Made by a program: the position numbers and the translations under genes. Shown one piece after another: positions 25,157 to 35,100 of a stretch of 64,000 nucleotides of DNA. The notes beneath the pieces are model-generated. The model saw only the letters and a program-made list of their open reading frames with translations. It was not told the origin of the DNA and did no database searches. Where the stretch lies: assembly GCF_001263205.1 (NCBI RefSeq), contig NZ_CP012333.1, positions 7,400,001-7,464,000 of the forward strand, read 5' to 3'. The stretch is from Labilithrix luteola. Lineage in GTDB: Bacteria > Myxococcota_A > Polyangia > Polyangiales > Polyangiaceae. The stretch's first letter is position 1, and each line of letters begins with the position of its first letter.

Positions 25157-26050
25157 ATGAACAATCCCTACGCACCGCCCGCCATGAACCACCCTGGGTC
25201 ATCATCGCCGAACCCTTACGGCACCCCGCAGTCGTCGGGCCCGGCCCCATGGACGGCAACCGGCCTCGTCGGAACGGCCTGGGAGCGCTTCCAGAAGGCG
25301 CCTGGCCTCTTGATTGCCGCGTTCCTCGTGACGGGGATTCTCGGGCAGGTGCCCGGAATGGTTCCACGCGTGCTCGAAATCTCGGGCGTGTTCCAGCAGG
25401 GGGACCTGACGCTCACGTTCTTGAGCCTCGGCGCGTCGCTGGTCGGGTGGGTTCTGACGGCCTTCCTCCAAGGCGGTCTGATTCGCACTTATCTGAAGAT
25501 TGCGCGTGGTGAAGAGGCATCGTTCAGCGACGTCTTCTCCGGCGGCACCTGGTTTCTTCCCATGCTCGGCGCAACGTTCCTCACGGGGCTTGCGGTCGGT
25601 CTCGGGTTCTTGGCCCTGATCGTGCCGGGCGTCATTCTCGCGCTCGGCTTCATGTTCACGTCGTACTTCGTCGTCGACCAGAACATGGGGCCGGTCGAAG
25701 CCATGAGTGCGAGCTGGCAGGCCACCAAGGGACAGAAGTTCGATCTCCTCGGCTTCGGTTTCCTCCTCGCTCTCGTTGGCCTCCTCGGCTTGGCGGCATG
25801 CGGCATCGGCCTTCTCGCGGCCCTCCCGGTGGCGTCGATCGCGACCGCGCTCGCGTATCTCCACGTGAGCGGCCGACTGAACGCGCCGAGCGCCAACCAA
25901 CCTGGTCCCGGCGCCTTCTCGGGAAGCTATCCCGCGCCCGGCGGCTATGGCCCGCCGGGCGGCTACGGCCCGCCGGGCGGCTACGGCGGCTACGGCCCGC
26001 CCGGCACGTACGGCAATCCGCCTCCCGGCGGCTTCGGCTCGGGCAGCTGA
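25157..26050 (+). CDS. Multi-pass membrane protein with Gly-Tyr-Pro-rich tail
   Basis: 297 residues. An N-terminal Pro/Asn-rich stretch (MNNPYAPPAMNHPG) leads to a core of about five or six membrane segments (about 45-245) resembling DUF975-type integral proteins (LIVPGVILALGFMFTSYFVVDQ). The C-terminal 55 residues are a low-complexity tail with tandem GGYGPP units and related repeats. Such tails are common in proteins with GYF-like partners or in assemblies at membranes. Function unknown. The start was chosen at the ATG where the Pro-rich N-terminus begins. Confidence 0.72.
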   Translation: MNNPYAPPAMNHPGSSSPNPYGTPQSSGPAPWTATGLVGTAWERFQKAPGLLIAAFLVTGILGQVPGMVPRVLEISGVFQQGDLTLTFLSLGASLVGWVLTAFLQGGLIRTYLKIARGEEASFSDVFSGGTWFLPMLGATFLTGLAVGLGFLALIVPGVILALGFMFTSYFVVDQNMGPVEAMSASWQATKGQKFDLLGFGFLLALVGLLGLAACGIGLLAALPVASIATALAYLHVSGRLNAPSANQPGPGAFSGSYPAPGGYGPPGGYGPPGGYGGYGPPGTYGNPPPGGFGSGS

Positions 26051-26197
26051 CGCTTCGCTGGGCGTCGCGTCGCTCGTAGCGCCTTTCTGGCGCTTCGGTC
26101 ACGAGACGACGCCGGCGCGTCACTGCAATGGCTCGAAGAAAGAGCACTTCGAAGTGACTGGTACTCCGCTTGCGTAGGGCGTGCGCGGAGGTACCAA

Positions 26198-26749
26198 GTG
26201 ACACTTCGATTCGTTCGTGGCTACGCGCTGGGGTTCGTGATGGCGATGGGCAGCCTCGCGATGGGCTGCTCGGATTCCGACGGCTCGGGCTCGGGCTCAG
26301 ATTCGGGCTCGGGTTCGGGTTCATCGTCCGAGTTCGCAGGGCTCTTTTCCGGGCCTTCGGCCGATGCAACACCGGATTCGCTCCTTGGCCTGTGGGGAGG
26401 GACCATCCAAAGCAACGGCGTGACGTTCGACGTCCGCTTCCAGTTCTCGCAATCCTCCGTGACGCTGGCGACGCGGTGCACGTTGTCCGATGGCCAGTCC
26501 TCGGAGATCGTTGGCGTCACCGCAAAAGCTCGCGTGGGCGAGGATGGCTACACGGTGCTCGAGAGCAAAGAGCAGCGGAAGGACGACGGAAAGGTGCTGT
26601 GCCAGGTCACCCTGAGGCCTCGCGAGGTCACGCGTTGTCCCGACGACTCGTTCGCGACCAAACAAGGATGCTTCGAGCTCTCCGGAACGACGTTCGTTCA
26701 GTACGAAACGCCAATCGAGAAGCTCGCGCTCACGAAGCTCTCCGACTGA
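26198..26749 (+). CDS. Predicted lipoprotein with Ser/Gly linker
   Basis: 183 residues from a GTG at 26198 preceded by GCGGAGGT. Signal peptide with lipobox SLAMGC (Cys24), then a Gly-Ser-Asp repeat linker (about 28-44) and a beta-rich domain beginning at LLGLWGGTIQSNGVTF. The pattern 'GtW.G.......v...f...' resembles small lipocalin/META-like sheets. Four cysteines could form two disulfides. No known function. Confidence 0.65.
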   Translation: MTLRFVRGYALGFVMAMGSLAMGCSDSDGSGSGSDSGSGSGSSSEFAGLFSGPSADATPDSLLGLWGGTIQSNGVTFDVRFQFSQSSVTLATRCTLSDGQSSEIVGVTAKARVGEDGYTVLESKEQRKDDGKVLCQVTLRPREVTRCPDDSFATKQGCFELSGTTFVQYETPIEKLALTKLSD

Positions 26750-26868
26750 CGTTCAGCACTGGTCGAACGAGATCGACGGAGCGCGAGGGAAGATGTCCAG
26801 GCGCGCTCCGTAAACCACCCTTGCCCACGAACGCACGGACAAACCGAGCGAGGGGCGAGGAGGATTCG

Positions 26869-28023
26869 ATGAGTGTCGTGGGGTGGTTCCTTGCAGTTCT
26901 TGGTCTCGTTGGCGTGATCGTCGGTGTTCTTCAGATGCTGAAGGGCAAGAAGATGAACGCCGTTCCGTACCGCGCACCTTCGGAGATCTCCAAGCTGGGG
27001 CTCGGCGCCGCCGACGCCAAGGGCCTCGTGTCGACCGAAGGCGCTGTTGGCCAGCAAGGTTTGCTGACGGCACCGATGAGCGGCAAGCCTTGCCTCGCGT
27101 ACGAGATCACGGTCGAGCGCAAATGGGAGAAGACCGAACGCACCGAGAACGGCACCGAGACGAAGAAGGGCGGCTCGAACGTCTTCAGCGAGTACAAGGG
27201 CGCTGTCTTCTCGCTGCAGGAAGGCGGGTCGACCGTCTTCGTCGACGCGACGGAGCGTCCGGATGCCTCGTTCGACAAGTCGTTCTCGAGCGGCGTCAAC
27301 GTGGGCGCGCTGGGCCTGATTCCGAACACGCTGCAGTTTGGCGATTTCCAGATGAACACGCCGCTCATCGTCGACACCGACGGGCGAACCACCGGGTTCG
27401 AGGGTGTCGAGCGCATCGTCGAAGCGTCGCCGAACCTGTACGCGCTCGGAGCTCTTGGCGTCGGCGCGAGCGGTCCCACGCTTGGCACGCCGAAGGGCCT
27501 CGGCAAAGGTAAGCTGCTGCTCTCTTCGAAGGGGCGCGGTGCGCTCGCCAAGGCGACGAAGCGCAACATGGTGCTCGGCTACGCGGTCGGCGGCGCGCTT
27601 CTCGTCTCCGGTACGGCTCTCGGTGTCTTCGGCAAGCCGCCGAGTGCAGGCAGCTCGTGTCCGAGCACGCTCGGCGCGGAGGTGGTCGCTTGCGACGGTC
27701 GCATGTACGAGCGCGATGGCTACGACATGAAATGGACCGTCACCACCGCCGGTGAGTACACGGTCACGGTGAAGCAGCCGAACGTGAAGCACCCGATCGA
27801 CGCCGCGCTCACGATCAAGAACGCGAGCGGCAAGCAGGTTGGGTACAACGATGGCGGCTCGCCTGGTGCGAACGCCACCGTCACCCAGACCTTCGAGCCT
27901 GGCACCTACACGATCAACGTCCGCGACTTCGCACGTGACAAGGTCAAGGGCGGCTACGGCTTCCACCTCGACATCGCCCGCAGCGCTTCGGGGGGCCGAG
28001 TGGTACGTCGGCGGTCTCGCTGA
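26869..28023 (+). CDS. GIDE-domain membrane protein with C-terminal PPC-like domain; tail probably frameshifted
   Basis: 384 residues as read. Membrane segment at 4-23; a GIDE-type domain (about 55-230) with GLLTAPMSGKPCLAYEITVERKW, the signature shared with the mitochondrial MULAN/GIDE proteins but without a RING finger; a second membrane segment near 233-252; then a pre-peptidase-like beta domain (EYTVTVKQPN ... FEPGTYTINVRDF). Start follows GAGGAGGA. After GYGFHLDIARSASGG the frame turns basic (RVVRRRSR). One extra G in the six-G run at 27990-27995 would give an Ala/Pro-rich tail ending at 28106, just before a hairpin, which is probably the true end. Confidence 0.78.
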   Translation: MSVVGWFLAVLGLVGVIVGVLQMLKGKKMNAVPYRAPSEISKLGLGAADAKGLVSTEGAVGQQGLLTAPMSGKPCLAYEITVERKWEKTERTENGTETKKGGSNVFSEYKGAVFSLQEGGSTVFVDATERPDASFDKSFSSGVNVGALGLIPNTLQFGDFQMNTPLIVDTDGRTTGFEGVERIVEASPNLYALGALGVGASGPTLGTPKGLGKGKLLLSSKGRGALAKATKRNMVLGYAVGGALLVSGTALGVFGKPPSAGSSCPSTLGAEVVACDGRMYERDGYDMKWTVTTAGEYTVTVKQPNVKHPIDAALTIKNASGKQVGYNDGGSPGANATVTQTFEPGTYTINVRDFARDKVKGGYGFHLDIARSASGGRVVRRRSR

Positions 28024-28129
28024 CGAGCGCGAACACCGGCGCTCCGGCGGAAAAGGCGGCTGCATCGGCCGCGAAGCCTGCAGCGGCTCCGCCGTCGAAG
28101 CACTGATACCAAGCGTCCTCGTCGAACGG

Positions 28130-28169
28130 GAATGCGCCCACCAGCCCTCGTGGCCGGTCGGGCGCATTC
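28130..28169. terminator. Hairpin between convergent genes
   Basis: GAATGCGCCC (28130-28139) pairs perfectly with GGGCGCATTC (28160-28169) around a 20-base loop that can pair further. It sits between the inferred true stop of the GIDE gene (28106) and the stop of the minus-strand propeller gene (28178), the usual place of a bidirectional terminator. There is no T-run. Confidence 0.5.
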
Positions 28170-28177
28170 GGCTTGGA

Positions 28178-31100
28178 TCACCGAGCCGCGGCGCTGTCCC
28201 GTTCGCCGGCAGGGGGAGGCGACGCGGGAGCGTCGTGCGAATCGCCCTTTACGAGCGGCCCGGTGAGCGTCTCGTAGATCTCGAACATGCGCGCGTAGCT
28301 GCGATTGACCGGCGTGGCTGGCGTGGAGACGAGCTTTCCAGCCTTGCCGAGGCGATTGGGAAGATCGCTCGAGACCGGCGTATGCGAGAGCACGTTGCTC
28401 TGGGCGGCGAGCCACAAGACGTCGAGCTGGTCTCTGTCGACCGCTCCCTTCGAGAGGTCGTGGAGATTGTCGGCGTGCTCGAGGGCCTTCTTCAGCGCGG
28501 CGGCGGCGGTCTTCTCGTCGCGTCGCTCGATGGCGATGTCCGCGCGCTGGGCTTCGAGGAGCGCAAGGAGACGAACGAACTCCTCGCGTCCCGTGGCCGC
28601 GAGCTCGGCTTCGAGCAGTGCGCGCCGTGTCTCCAGCGAACGCGCGGCGCCGTCGAGCTGTCCGATCTTCTGCAGCGTTCGAGCCCGGAGACCCGAGGTG
28701 ATGAGCCGATACGAGCGAACGACCTGCTCGTTCGTGGCGTGTGGCCATCCGAGGTTTGCCGAGAGTCCTGGATCGGAGAGCCCACGATCGACCGCGTCGA
28801 GGTCAGCCAGCGCGCGGTTGGGCTGCTCTGCGCCGAGTGCGGCGGCGGCCCGGGCGAGGCGTGCAACGAACCGATTGCGTGCTGCCATCGGGCTCGCGTC
28901 GGACTCGAGCCGTTTCAGCTCCTCGTCGTAGAGCGCGAGTGCGCGTTCGAAGCGATTGGCGGAGAGGTTGTAAAGAGCCGCACGATCGAGCGCGAGGATT
29001 CGATACTGTGCGAGACGCTGGGCGCTCTCGGTCATGGCCAGCGCTTCGTCGGCTTCGTCCGCGGCGTCTTTCTCGTGACCGACGTGGAGGTGGCAGCGCG
29101 CCTTGGCGAGCCGGACAGCGAAGCCCTCCGAGTTCTCGGCGTAGGGAAGTCGATCACGGTCCTGCAGGTAGGCGAGCGCAATTCGGTAATTGCCTACTTC
29201 GGTATGAAGCAGGCCGAGTTGACCGAGAACCATCGCCTTGTAGCGCTGATTCGTGCCGACCAGCTCGAGCGCTACGAGGTAGTGCGTGCCTGCCTTCTCG
29301 GCCAGCGCGAGATCGCGTGTTCGCAGGTATTCGGCGTGCTGGAGCGCTCCGTAGAGCGATTGCGCCATGCACTGCTTCTTCAGCTCCGACCACGACGCCT
29401 TGAGCGCGGCGATCGCCTGGCTGACGGCATTCCCGTGTTCGTCGCCCTCCAGTTTACGGAGGTCGCAGGAAAGCAGATAAGCGGTCACGAAGTTCGCGAG
29501 CTTCACTTCGCCGGACTGCCGGCGTGCATCGTACTCGGCTCGAATCGCCGCGGTGGACTCACCCGCGCGCAGGCGCAAATCGATGGCGCCTACCACCGCC
29601 TCGAGCGAGCCGGTTCGTTTCGCCACGGCTTCGAAGTCCGCTCGCGCTTCGTCGTACTTCTGCGCGGCGCGGCGGCGAAAGGCGCGGCCGACGATGACCT
29701 GCGTGTAGAGCCGTTCGGCGCGTCGCCTCTCCTGGGCCGCCGCATCGACGCTATCCACGTAATGCTCGGCCAATCCTTCGATGATCGGATCGGCGCCGTA
29801 TTGGGTGGCGCGCTGGACGGCATCGAGCATGATCGCGCGCCGGCGGTCGATGCGCGTCTCCTTCTGGTACATCTCGACGAGAACGGCCTTGGCGGCCTTG
29901 CCGGGACGCGCGTCACGAATCGTGAGCAGCGCGCGTCCGAGCGACAGCGCGAAGGCCAACTCCGAGTCGGCCGGGGCTGTCGCTCGTTCACGCTCGAGGC
30001 GCGCTTCGGCATCCGCATAGGGAAGGCCCCGAACCATCGCGCGAACGGCGGCTCGCGCGTAGCGGAGCCGGTCTTCTTCGGCGAGTTGCGGGTGCAAGGC
30101 AAGCTGCCGGCATGCCGTGACGAGTGCCTCGCGGTCGTCGAGCTCGCGATAGAGCGCGTCGGCCTGCTCGTAGTACGCCTCGAGCACCGCGCGGGGTGTT
30201 TTTCCAGCAATCGGCGCCGCCTCGAGCTCGGCACGCGCACGCGCTTTGTCACCGATCGTATCGGCAATTTCACTTCGGACGACCCGCGTCAGAGCCGCGG
30301 CCGCCGACGTGTCGCCCGGTTTGACCTCGAGGCTTGCCATCCGCGCGCGTGCTCGCTCGTCGAAGTTCTCGACGATGCGGCCACGTTCGCGCTGACGTAG
30401 AGCCTTGCGGTGATCGACGAGGACGAGCAGCGGTTGGGAGAGTCCTAGGCTGTCCGGGTCACCCGCGGCCGCGATGTGCTTGGCGTAGAACTCGGCGGCC
30501 CCGAACTCTTCGAGCGCGAGGTGCGTACGGACGAGACGAACCTTGACGAATCGCTTCGACGAGGGCGTGGTGCTCCGCGCGAGTCGCTCGTAATAGAGAA
30601 GCTGGAGCTTCGAATGCTTGCTGGCGAGCTCGATCTCGTCGGCCAAGTGCTGGGTGGTCCAATCGGATGGAACCTCGCCGTCGAGCGGCAGTGAATAGAG
30701 GTCGAGGTTCCGCCCTCGCGAGCACGTGGTGACGAGGCGGTCGGCGGCGGGAGCGGGATATTGGCAATTCCAGGATTCGTCGGTCAGCTGGTTCGCGGCT
30801 CCGACGACGGGTGCGCCTTGGCCGTCTTGGCCGAAAGAAAGCGGGACCCGGAAGAGAACGCCATGGTCGCTTCCGTCGACAACGCCGTCGCGGTTCGAAT
30901 CGCTGAAGAACTGGACGAAATAGAGATAACGACCGTCTTTCGAGAACGCGGGTTGGCCCGTGAGCCCGGGGACGTCGATGGGAATCGCGAGCGGCGTACC
31001 GGGACGATCGAGACGTACCGCCTCGAGCCGTTGTGCGGCATGAGCGGCGAAGGCGGGGCCAACACGGTCGCTCGAGCGCTCGACGGGAACGTAGACGAGC

Positions 31101-31666
31101 CATTTGCCATCGGGGGATACGGCGGGGCTCGAGATGTTGCGATCGAGAATGGGGCGTGTCGAGAGGCGCGAGCCGGCGTTCACCTCGTGGACGCGCAGAT
31201 CGCCGTCGATCGACGTGCGTGCGACGAGCACGATGCGCTTCGCATCGATCCACTCGGCGAGGAGCGCCGCAGATCCGTCTTCGAGGCAGCGCCGGCCCTT
31301 GCCCGAAGGCAGATCACGAACGCAGAGCTGGCCGGTCGCTCGATCGCTGTACGAAACGTAGAGGATCGACTTGCCATCGGGGCTCACGCGCGGCCAAGTG
31401 ACCTCGGCCCCCTCGTCGAACAACAAATGAGCGCGTCCGTCGTCGACGTTCTGGCTGTAGATCTCGTTCGTGGTGTTCCGGTTGGACGAGAAGTAGAGCG
31501 TCTTCTTGTCGGGGGCGAGCTGGCCGAGGAACTGATCGGCGACGCCGACCGTGAGCCTTTCCGGCCGTCGCAGTCCGTCCTTCTCTTCGTCTTGTCCGTG
31601 CGCCGACGTGGCGCTCGCGACGAGCGCGGTGGTGGCGGCGAGCGAGAGCAGCGCGCGCTTCAGCAT
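28178..31666 (-). CDS. Secreted PD40 beta-propeller plus helical-repeat protein
   Basis: 1162 residues. Signal peptide MLKRALLSLAATTALVASATSAHGQ. The N-terminal third (about 35-330) has PD40/WD40-like propeller blades: DKKTLYFSSNRN, VSPDGKSILYVSY, VSPDGKWLVYVPV and FSKDGRYLYFVQF. The rest is almost entirely helical with TPR-like repeats, such as LGQLGLLHTEVGNYRIALAYL. TolB-like propellers with TPRs often act as periplasmic scaffolds. Its start overlaps the DUF1318 stop by 7 bases, so it is the last gene of a three-gene operon with the AsmA-like protein. Confidence 0.83.
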   Translation of the reverse strand: MLKRALLSLAATTALVASATSAHGQDEEKDGLRRPERLTVGVADQFLGQLAPDKKTLYFSSNRNTTNEIYSQNVDDGRAHLLFDEGAEVTWPRVSPDGKSILYVSYSDRATGQLCVRDLPSGKGRRCLEDGSAALLAEWIDAKRIVLVARTSIDGDLRVHEVNAGSRLSTRPILDRNISSPAVSPDGKWLVYVPVERSSDRVGPAFAAHAAQRLEAVRLDRPGTPLAIPIDVPGLTGQPAFSKDGRYLYFVQFFSDSNRDGVVDGSDHGVLFRVPLSFGQDGQGAPVVGAANQLTDESWNCQYPAPAADRLVTTCSRGRNLDLYSLPLDGEVPSDWTTQHLADEIELASKHSKLQLLYYERLARSTTPSSKRFVKVRLVRTHLALEEFGAAEFYAKHIAAAGDPDSLGLSQPLLVLVDHRKALRQRERGRIVENFDERARARMASLEVKPGDTSAAAALTRVVRSEIADTIGDKARARAELEAAPIAGKTPRAVLEAYYEQADALYRELDDREALVTACRQLALHPQLAEEDRLRYARAAVRAMVRGLPYADAEARLERERATAPADSELAFALSLGRALLTIRDARPGKAAKAVLVEMYQKETRIDRRRAIMLDAVQRATQYGADPIIEGLAEHYVDSVDAAAQERRRAERLYTQVIVGRAFRRRAAQKYDEARADFEAVAKRTGSLEAVVGAIDLRLRAGESTAAIRAEYDARRQSGEVKLANFVTAYLLSCDLRKLEGDEHGNAVSQAIAALKASWSELKKQCMAQSLYGALQHAEYLRTRDLALAEKAGTHYLVALELVGTNQRYKAMVLGQLGLLHTEVGNYRIALAYLQDRDRLPYAENSEGFAVRLAKARCHLHVGHEKDAADEADEALAMTESAQRLAQYRILALDRAALYNLSANRFERALALYDEELKRLESDASPMAARNRFVARLARAAAALGAEQPNRALADLDAVDRGLSDPGLSANLGWPHATNEQVVRSYRLITSGLRARTLQKIGQLDGAARSLETRRALLEAELAATGREEFVRLLALLEAQRADIAIERRDEKTAAAALKKALEHADNLHDLSKGAVDRDQLDVLWLAAQSNVLSHTPVSSDLPNRLGKAGKLVSTPATPVNRSYARMFEIYETLTGPLVKGDSHDAPASPPPAGERDSAAAR

Positions 31667-32199
31667 TGTTTGCTGTCCCACTTGCCGGGTTCAGCTTCCA
31701 TCCAGCCTCCGCACACCACGCCGCGCGCGTGGACTTCACGCCACGTGCGGCGAAGGTCGTCGACCGACGCGTCTTTGCGCTGCTCGTGCATCCAGCGCCA
31801 GAGCTGCACGCGCGCCTGATTCACTCGTTCGATGAGCTCGAGGGCCTCGGCGTGATCGGCGGCTCCGATGCAGGCGCCGTGGGTATCGACGAGCAATCCG
31901 TTCCGGCCCTCGCCGATGCAGTGCTGGATCAGAAGTCCGTCGACCAGGTCGGCGTCGGTGAGCTCGCTCGTGTCCTGGAGGGGCAGGGGCTTGATCCCGA
32001 GCTCTGCGAATTGCTTCGGCGTGAGCGGAACGGGGCGCGCTTCGATGCTCGTCCGACTCAACTTTCGCTCGAGCTCACCGAACGAACCCGCCGCCTGCTG
32101 TTCGAGGGCCGTTCCGCGGTCGACCATCACGATCTCGGGGGCGCGAATGCACCCCACGGACAGCGCGAGGATCACGGAAAGGGGAAGAACGCGAATCAT
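31660..32199 (-). CDS. DUF1318 (YdbL-like) lipoprotein
   Basis: 179 residues. Lipobox LALSVGC (Cys17), then APEIVMVDRGTALEQQAAGSF and DGLLIQHCIGEGRNGLLVDT, which match the DUF1318 pattern '..PEi.vtg.kTALE.Q..G' and '.g.iGE...GLl'. In enterobacteria the DUF1318 protein YdbL works with the AsmA-like YdbH and the lipoprotein YnbE in an envelope-spanning lipid bridge. Here the AsmA-like gene overlaps by 4 bases directly upstream, which supports the same kind of role. Lipid attachment is unlike YdbL and may replace a separate YnbE. Confidence 0.78.
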   Translation of the reverse strand: MIRVLPLSVILALSVGCIRAPEIVMVDRGTALEQQAAGSFGELERKLSRTSIEARPVPLTPKQFAELGIKPLPLQDTSELTDADLVDGLLIQHCIGEGRNGLLVDTHGACIGAADHAEALELIERVNQARVQLWRWMHEQRKDASVDDLRRTWREVHARGVVCGGWMEAEPGKWDSKQC

Positions 32200-35100
32200 G
32201 GCTCGTCTTTCGCTGGCATGAGGGGGGCGACGAATCGGTCGATGAGTGGCCCAATCGGTATTCCGCGGATGTCTCCGACGCTCACGAGCCCGGCAAGTCC
32301 ACCGAAGGTCACGTGCACGCCCGCGAACCCGTGATTGAAGGTGACGCGGAGGCGGTCCGGATAACCGAAGGTCATCGCGCTGCGAATCTTGTTGATCGAG
32401 GCGTCGGTATGGAAGGGATCCTGGAGGTCCAGGAGATCAAGGAGGTGGCGCTTGCCGATCTGCAGGATGTCGGCGCGTCCTTCGATGTTGTGATCGCCCG
32501 CAGAGACGGCGATCGCGGCGCTCCCGGTGAAGGGCTCGCCGTGCGACGACTGCACACCGTCGGCACGAAGGTGCATGTCGAGCGTCGACTTCTCGCCGTT
32601 CAAGTTGAGCGCACACTGCCCAGTAACACGGCCTCCGCGAAGGCCGATCTCGAATTGGCGAAGCGAGATGATGTTCTGCTCGATCTGGAGATTGCCGGCG
32701 ATCGGCGCCACCGTGACGAGCGGCGTCGTCAGGCGCCGAATCGAGATGAAGCTGCTGCGGCTGAGCAGTGGATGTTGGTCGGCGAAACGCAGCGACGAAT
32801 AGGGATTGTCCTTGTCTTCACGCATCATGCGGATGCCGTGCGGACCCGCCCGCACCGCGATGGTGATCGGCACTTCTCCGTCGGCCTCTTCGATCACCAC
32901 GCCGTAGCCCGGGAGCCGGAGATCGGCGCGCTCGACGCGAACGTCGGCGATGGTGCGGAACGTCGCGAGGTCCGGGGACTCCACGCGCAACGTCACGTTC
33001 GCAGTGCCGCGCCCAGAGAAGCGCTGCGGCGCATTCGAGAGGAGGGCGAGATTCTGGCGAAGATCTCCCCTGAGCGAGAGTCGCTTTTGCTCCTCGCTCG
33101 GGTCGATGGCGCCCTTCAGTGCGAGAGACGTTCCCCCGGCGCCGTTCACCATTTCGAAATTCGAGAGGTGGATGACGCCGTCGCGGCTGCGACGGAAGGC
33201 GAGGGCGACCGCGGCATTCCCGACGGGATACGTGGGCAGGACGTCCTGTTCGAGCACCTGCGCGGCGATGGCTTGTTTGGATTCGATCTCGGGATCCGCG
33301 AGATCTCCGGCGAAGGTCACGGCGAATTCGTCGTGCAGGCCGCCGGCTTGGAACGTGTGCGGGCCGCTGACGAAGTGGAGCTCGTCGGTATCGAGCCGAC
33401 CTTCGACCGTGCGTCGTTCTCCATCCGTGCGCAGCTTGGCCTCGATGGCGATTGCCGGTGCGGCGAAGGTGGTGCCGCCGCCGTTCCACGCGACGTGGTT
33501 GGCCTTCAGCGCGAGGGTGCCGTCGAGGCCGGCCGAGCGTCCGAGCGCGGGCTCGAACTTCACGTTGCCATCGCGATCGACGTCGGAGACGGCGCCAAGG
33601 AGCGCCCCATGCGCCGAGACGCTTCCCTCGAGCTTCGAGAGATCGAGCGCGCGCGCACCGCGGACGCTCGCCACGAGCGGGGCGAGGGCGGCAAGCCGTG
33701 CGGCCGTTCCCTCGATGTCGAACGTAAGCGCGCGGCGGGACCGATCGAAGCCGAGCGTCGTGGCAAGCTTCGCCTGCAAACGGCCGGTCGCATCGAAATG
33801 GACGGCGAGCGACGGTAGTTCGCGGTCGATCGTTGCGCCGAAGGTCATGTGGTCGTCGCTCGGCGCCGTGCCTGCGATGGTCAGCCCCTCGGCGCGCAAA
33901 TCGCCGTCGATGACGTTGCGCAGTGCATCGCCCTTCGAGTCGAGCACGAGCGACAGCGCACGGGCGCTGCTGGTGTCGAAAGCCGGGCGTTCGAGGCGAA
34001 CTTCCGTGTGTTGCTCGAGCGACGGAGCCGCGCTTGCGAGCTTCTCGACGCGTCCGCGCGAGCGCAGTGCGAGCCCGATTCGTTCGATGGGGAGCTTCTT
34101 CGCCAGCTCGCTCGGCAGAAGCGAACGGACGATCCCCAGATGCGGAGACTTCGCGTCGACGTCGAAGTCGAGCGCGTCACGCCCTTTCGTCAGCTCCGCG
34201 GTCATCTCCAGACCGTCCGCGCCGACGACGACCTTCGCCTTGCCGCGGCTCGAGCTAGGCTGCTTGGCATCGAGGAAGAGCTCGCTCGTCGCGACCGCCA
34301 CGCGGAGCGGTGCTCGAAGTAGGCTCTTGCCCGCCGCGTCTCGCGACTCCGCGAGGCCCGTGCGGAGGTCGGCATCGAACGCGAGGGGCTCTCGTCCCGT
34401 CGGGGCGGCATGGGCGCGGAGCGAAAGTCGCTCGAGCGTGGTTCGGTTCCCGGGCGTTCGAACGTCGAGCGTGCCCACCTCGCTCGTAATGGTGACGTCG
34501 CCGCGCGTGGCGAGCGGCGCGTCCGCGTCGACGACGAGGTCACCGAAGCGCACGCCGAGCTTCGCACCCTTTGCGGCAATGCGTTCTGCGCCCGCGGCGT
34601 CGAGCGTGGAGAGCGCGAGCGAGACGTTGCCGTTCAGCACGCCGCCCTTGATTTGGGTCGCGTCGGCTTCGACCTTCAGCCCATCGACCCGAACACTTCG
34701 GCCGCTCACCTTCGCCTCGGCGCTCTCGAGATCGACGTTTGCACGTGCGCGGAGGCTGTCGCTCGTGCCCGGCTCGATGCGTGCCGAGAGCTTCGCCGAG
34801 GCGATGCGCGCGACCTCGGGAATTTCGATTCCTGCGAGGTCTCCCTCGACGCTGGCCTTCGAACCTTCGTTCAGCCGAGGCAGTGCCTCGAGGTCGAGGC
34901 CGTCGACTCGATACTCGAGTTGCCCACGCCCGATGCGCGCCTCGAGGGGAACGAGTGCGCGTGGCAAGAGCGCGACCAGTCGCGCAAAGTCGATCTGGCC
35001 TTCGGCGTGACGAAGGAGCGGCGCGCCATGATCGGGCAAGTCGATCGAGGCCTCGCTGCTGGCAATGTCGTCCGCAAGCGTCGCGCGATTCAGGGTGATC

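Noticed and set aside
27839..30400. 853-codon open frame on the plus strand opposite the propeller/TPR gene
   Set aside because: It is antisense to a gene with clear signal peptide, propeller and TPR motifs; the translation has no recognisable domain. Long antisense frames are expected at this GC content.
32313..33818. 501-codon plus-strand frame opposite the AsmA-like gene
   Set aside because: Arg/Gly/Glu-rich shadow with no motifs; the minus strand has a membrane helix and AsmA-type pattern.
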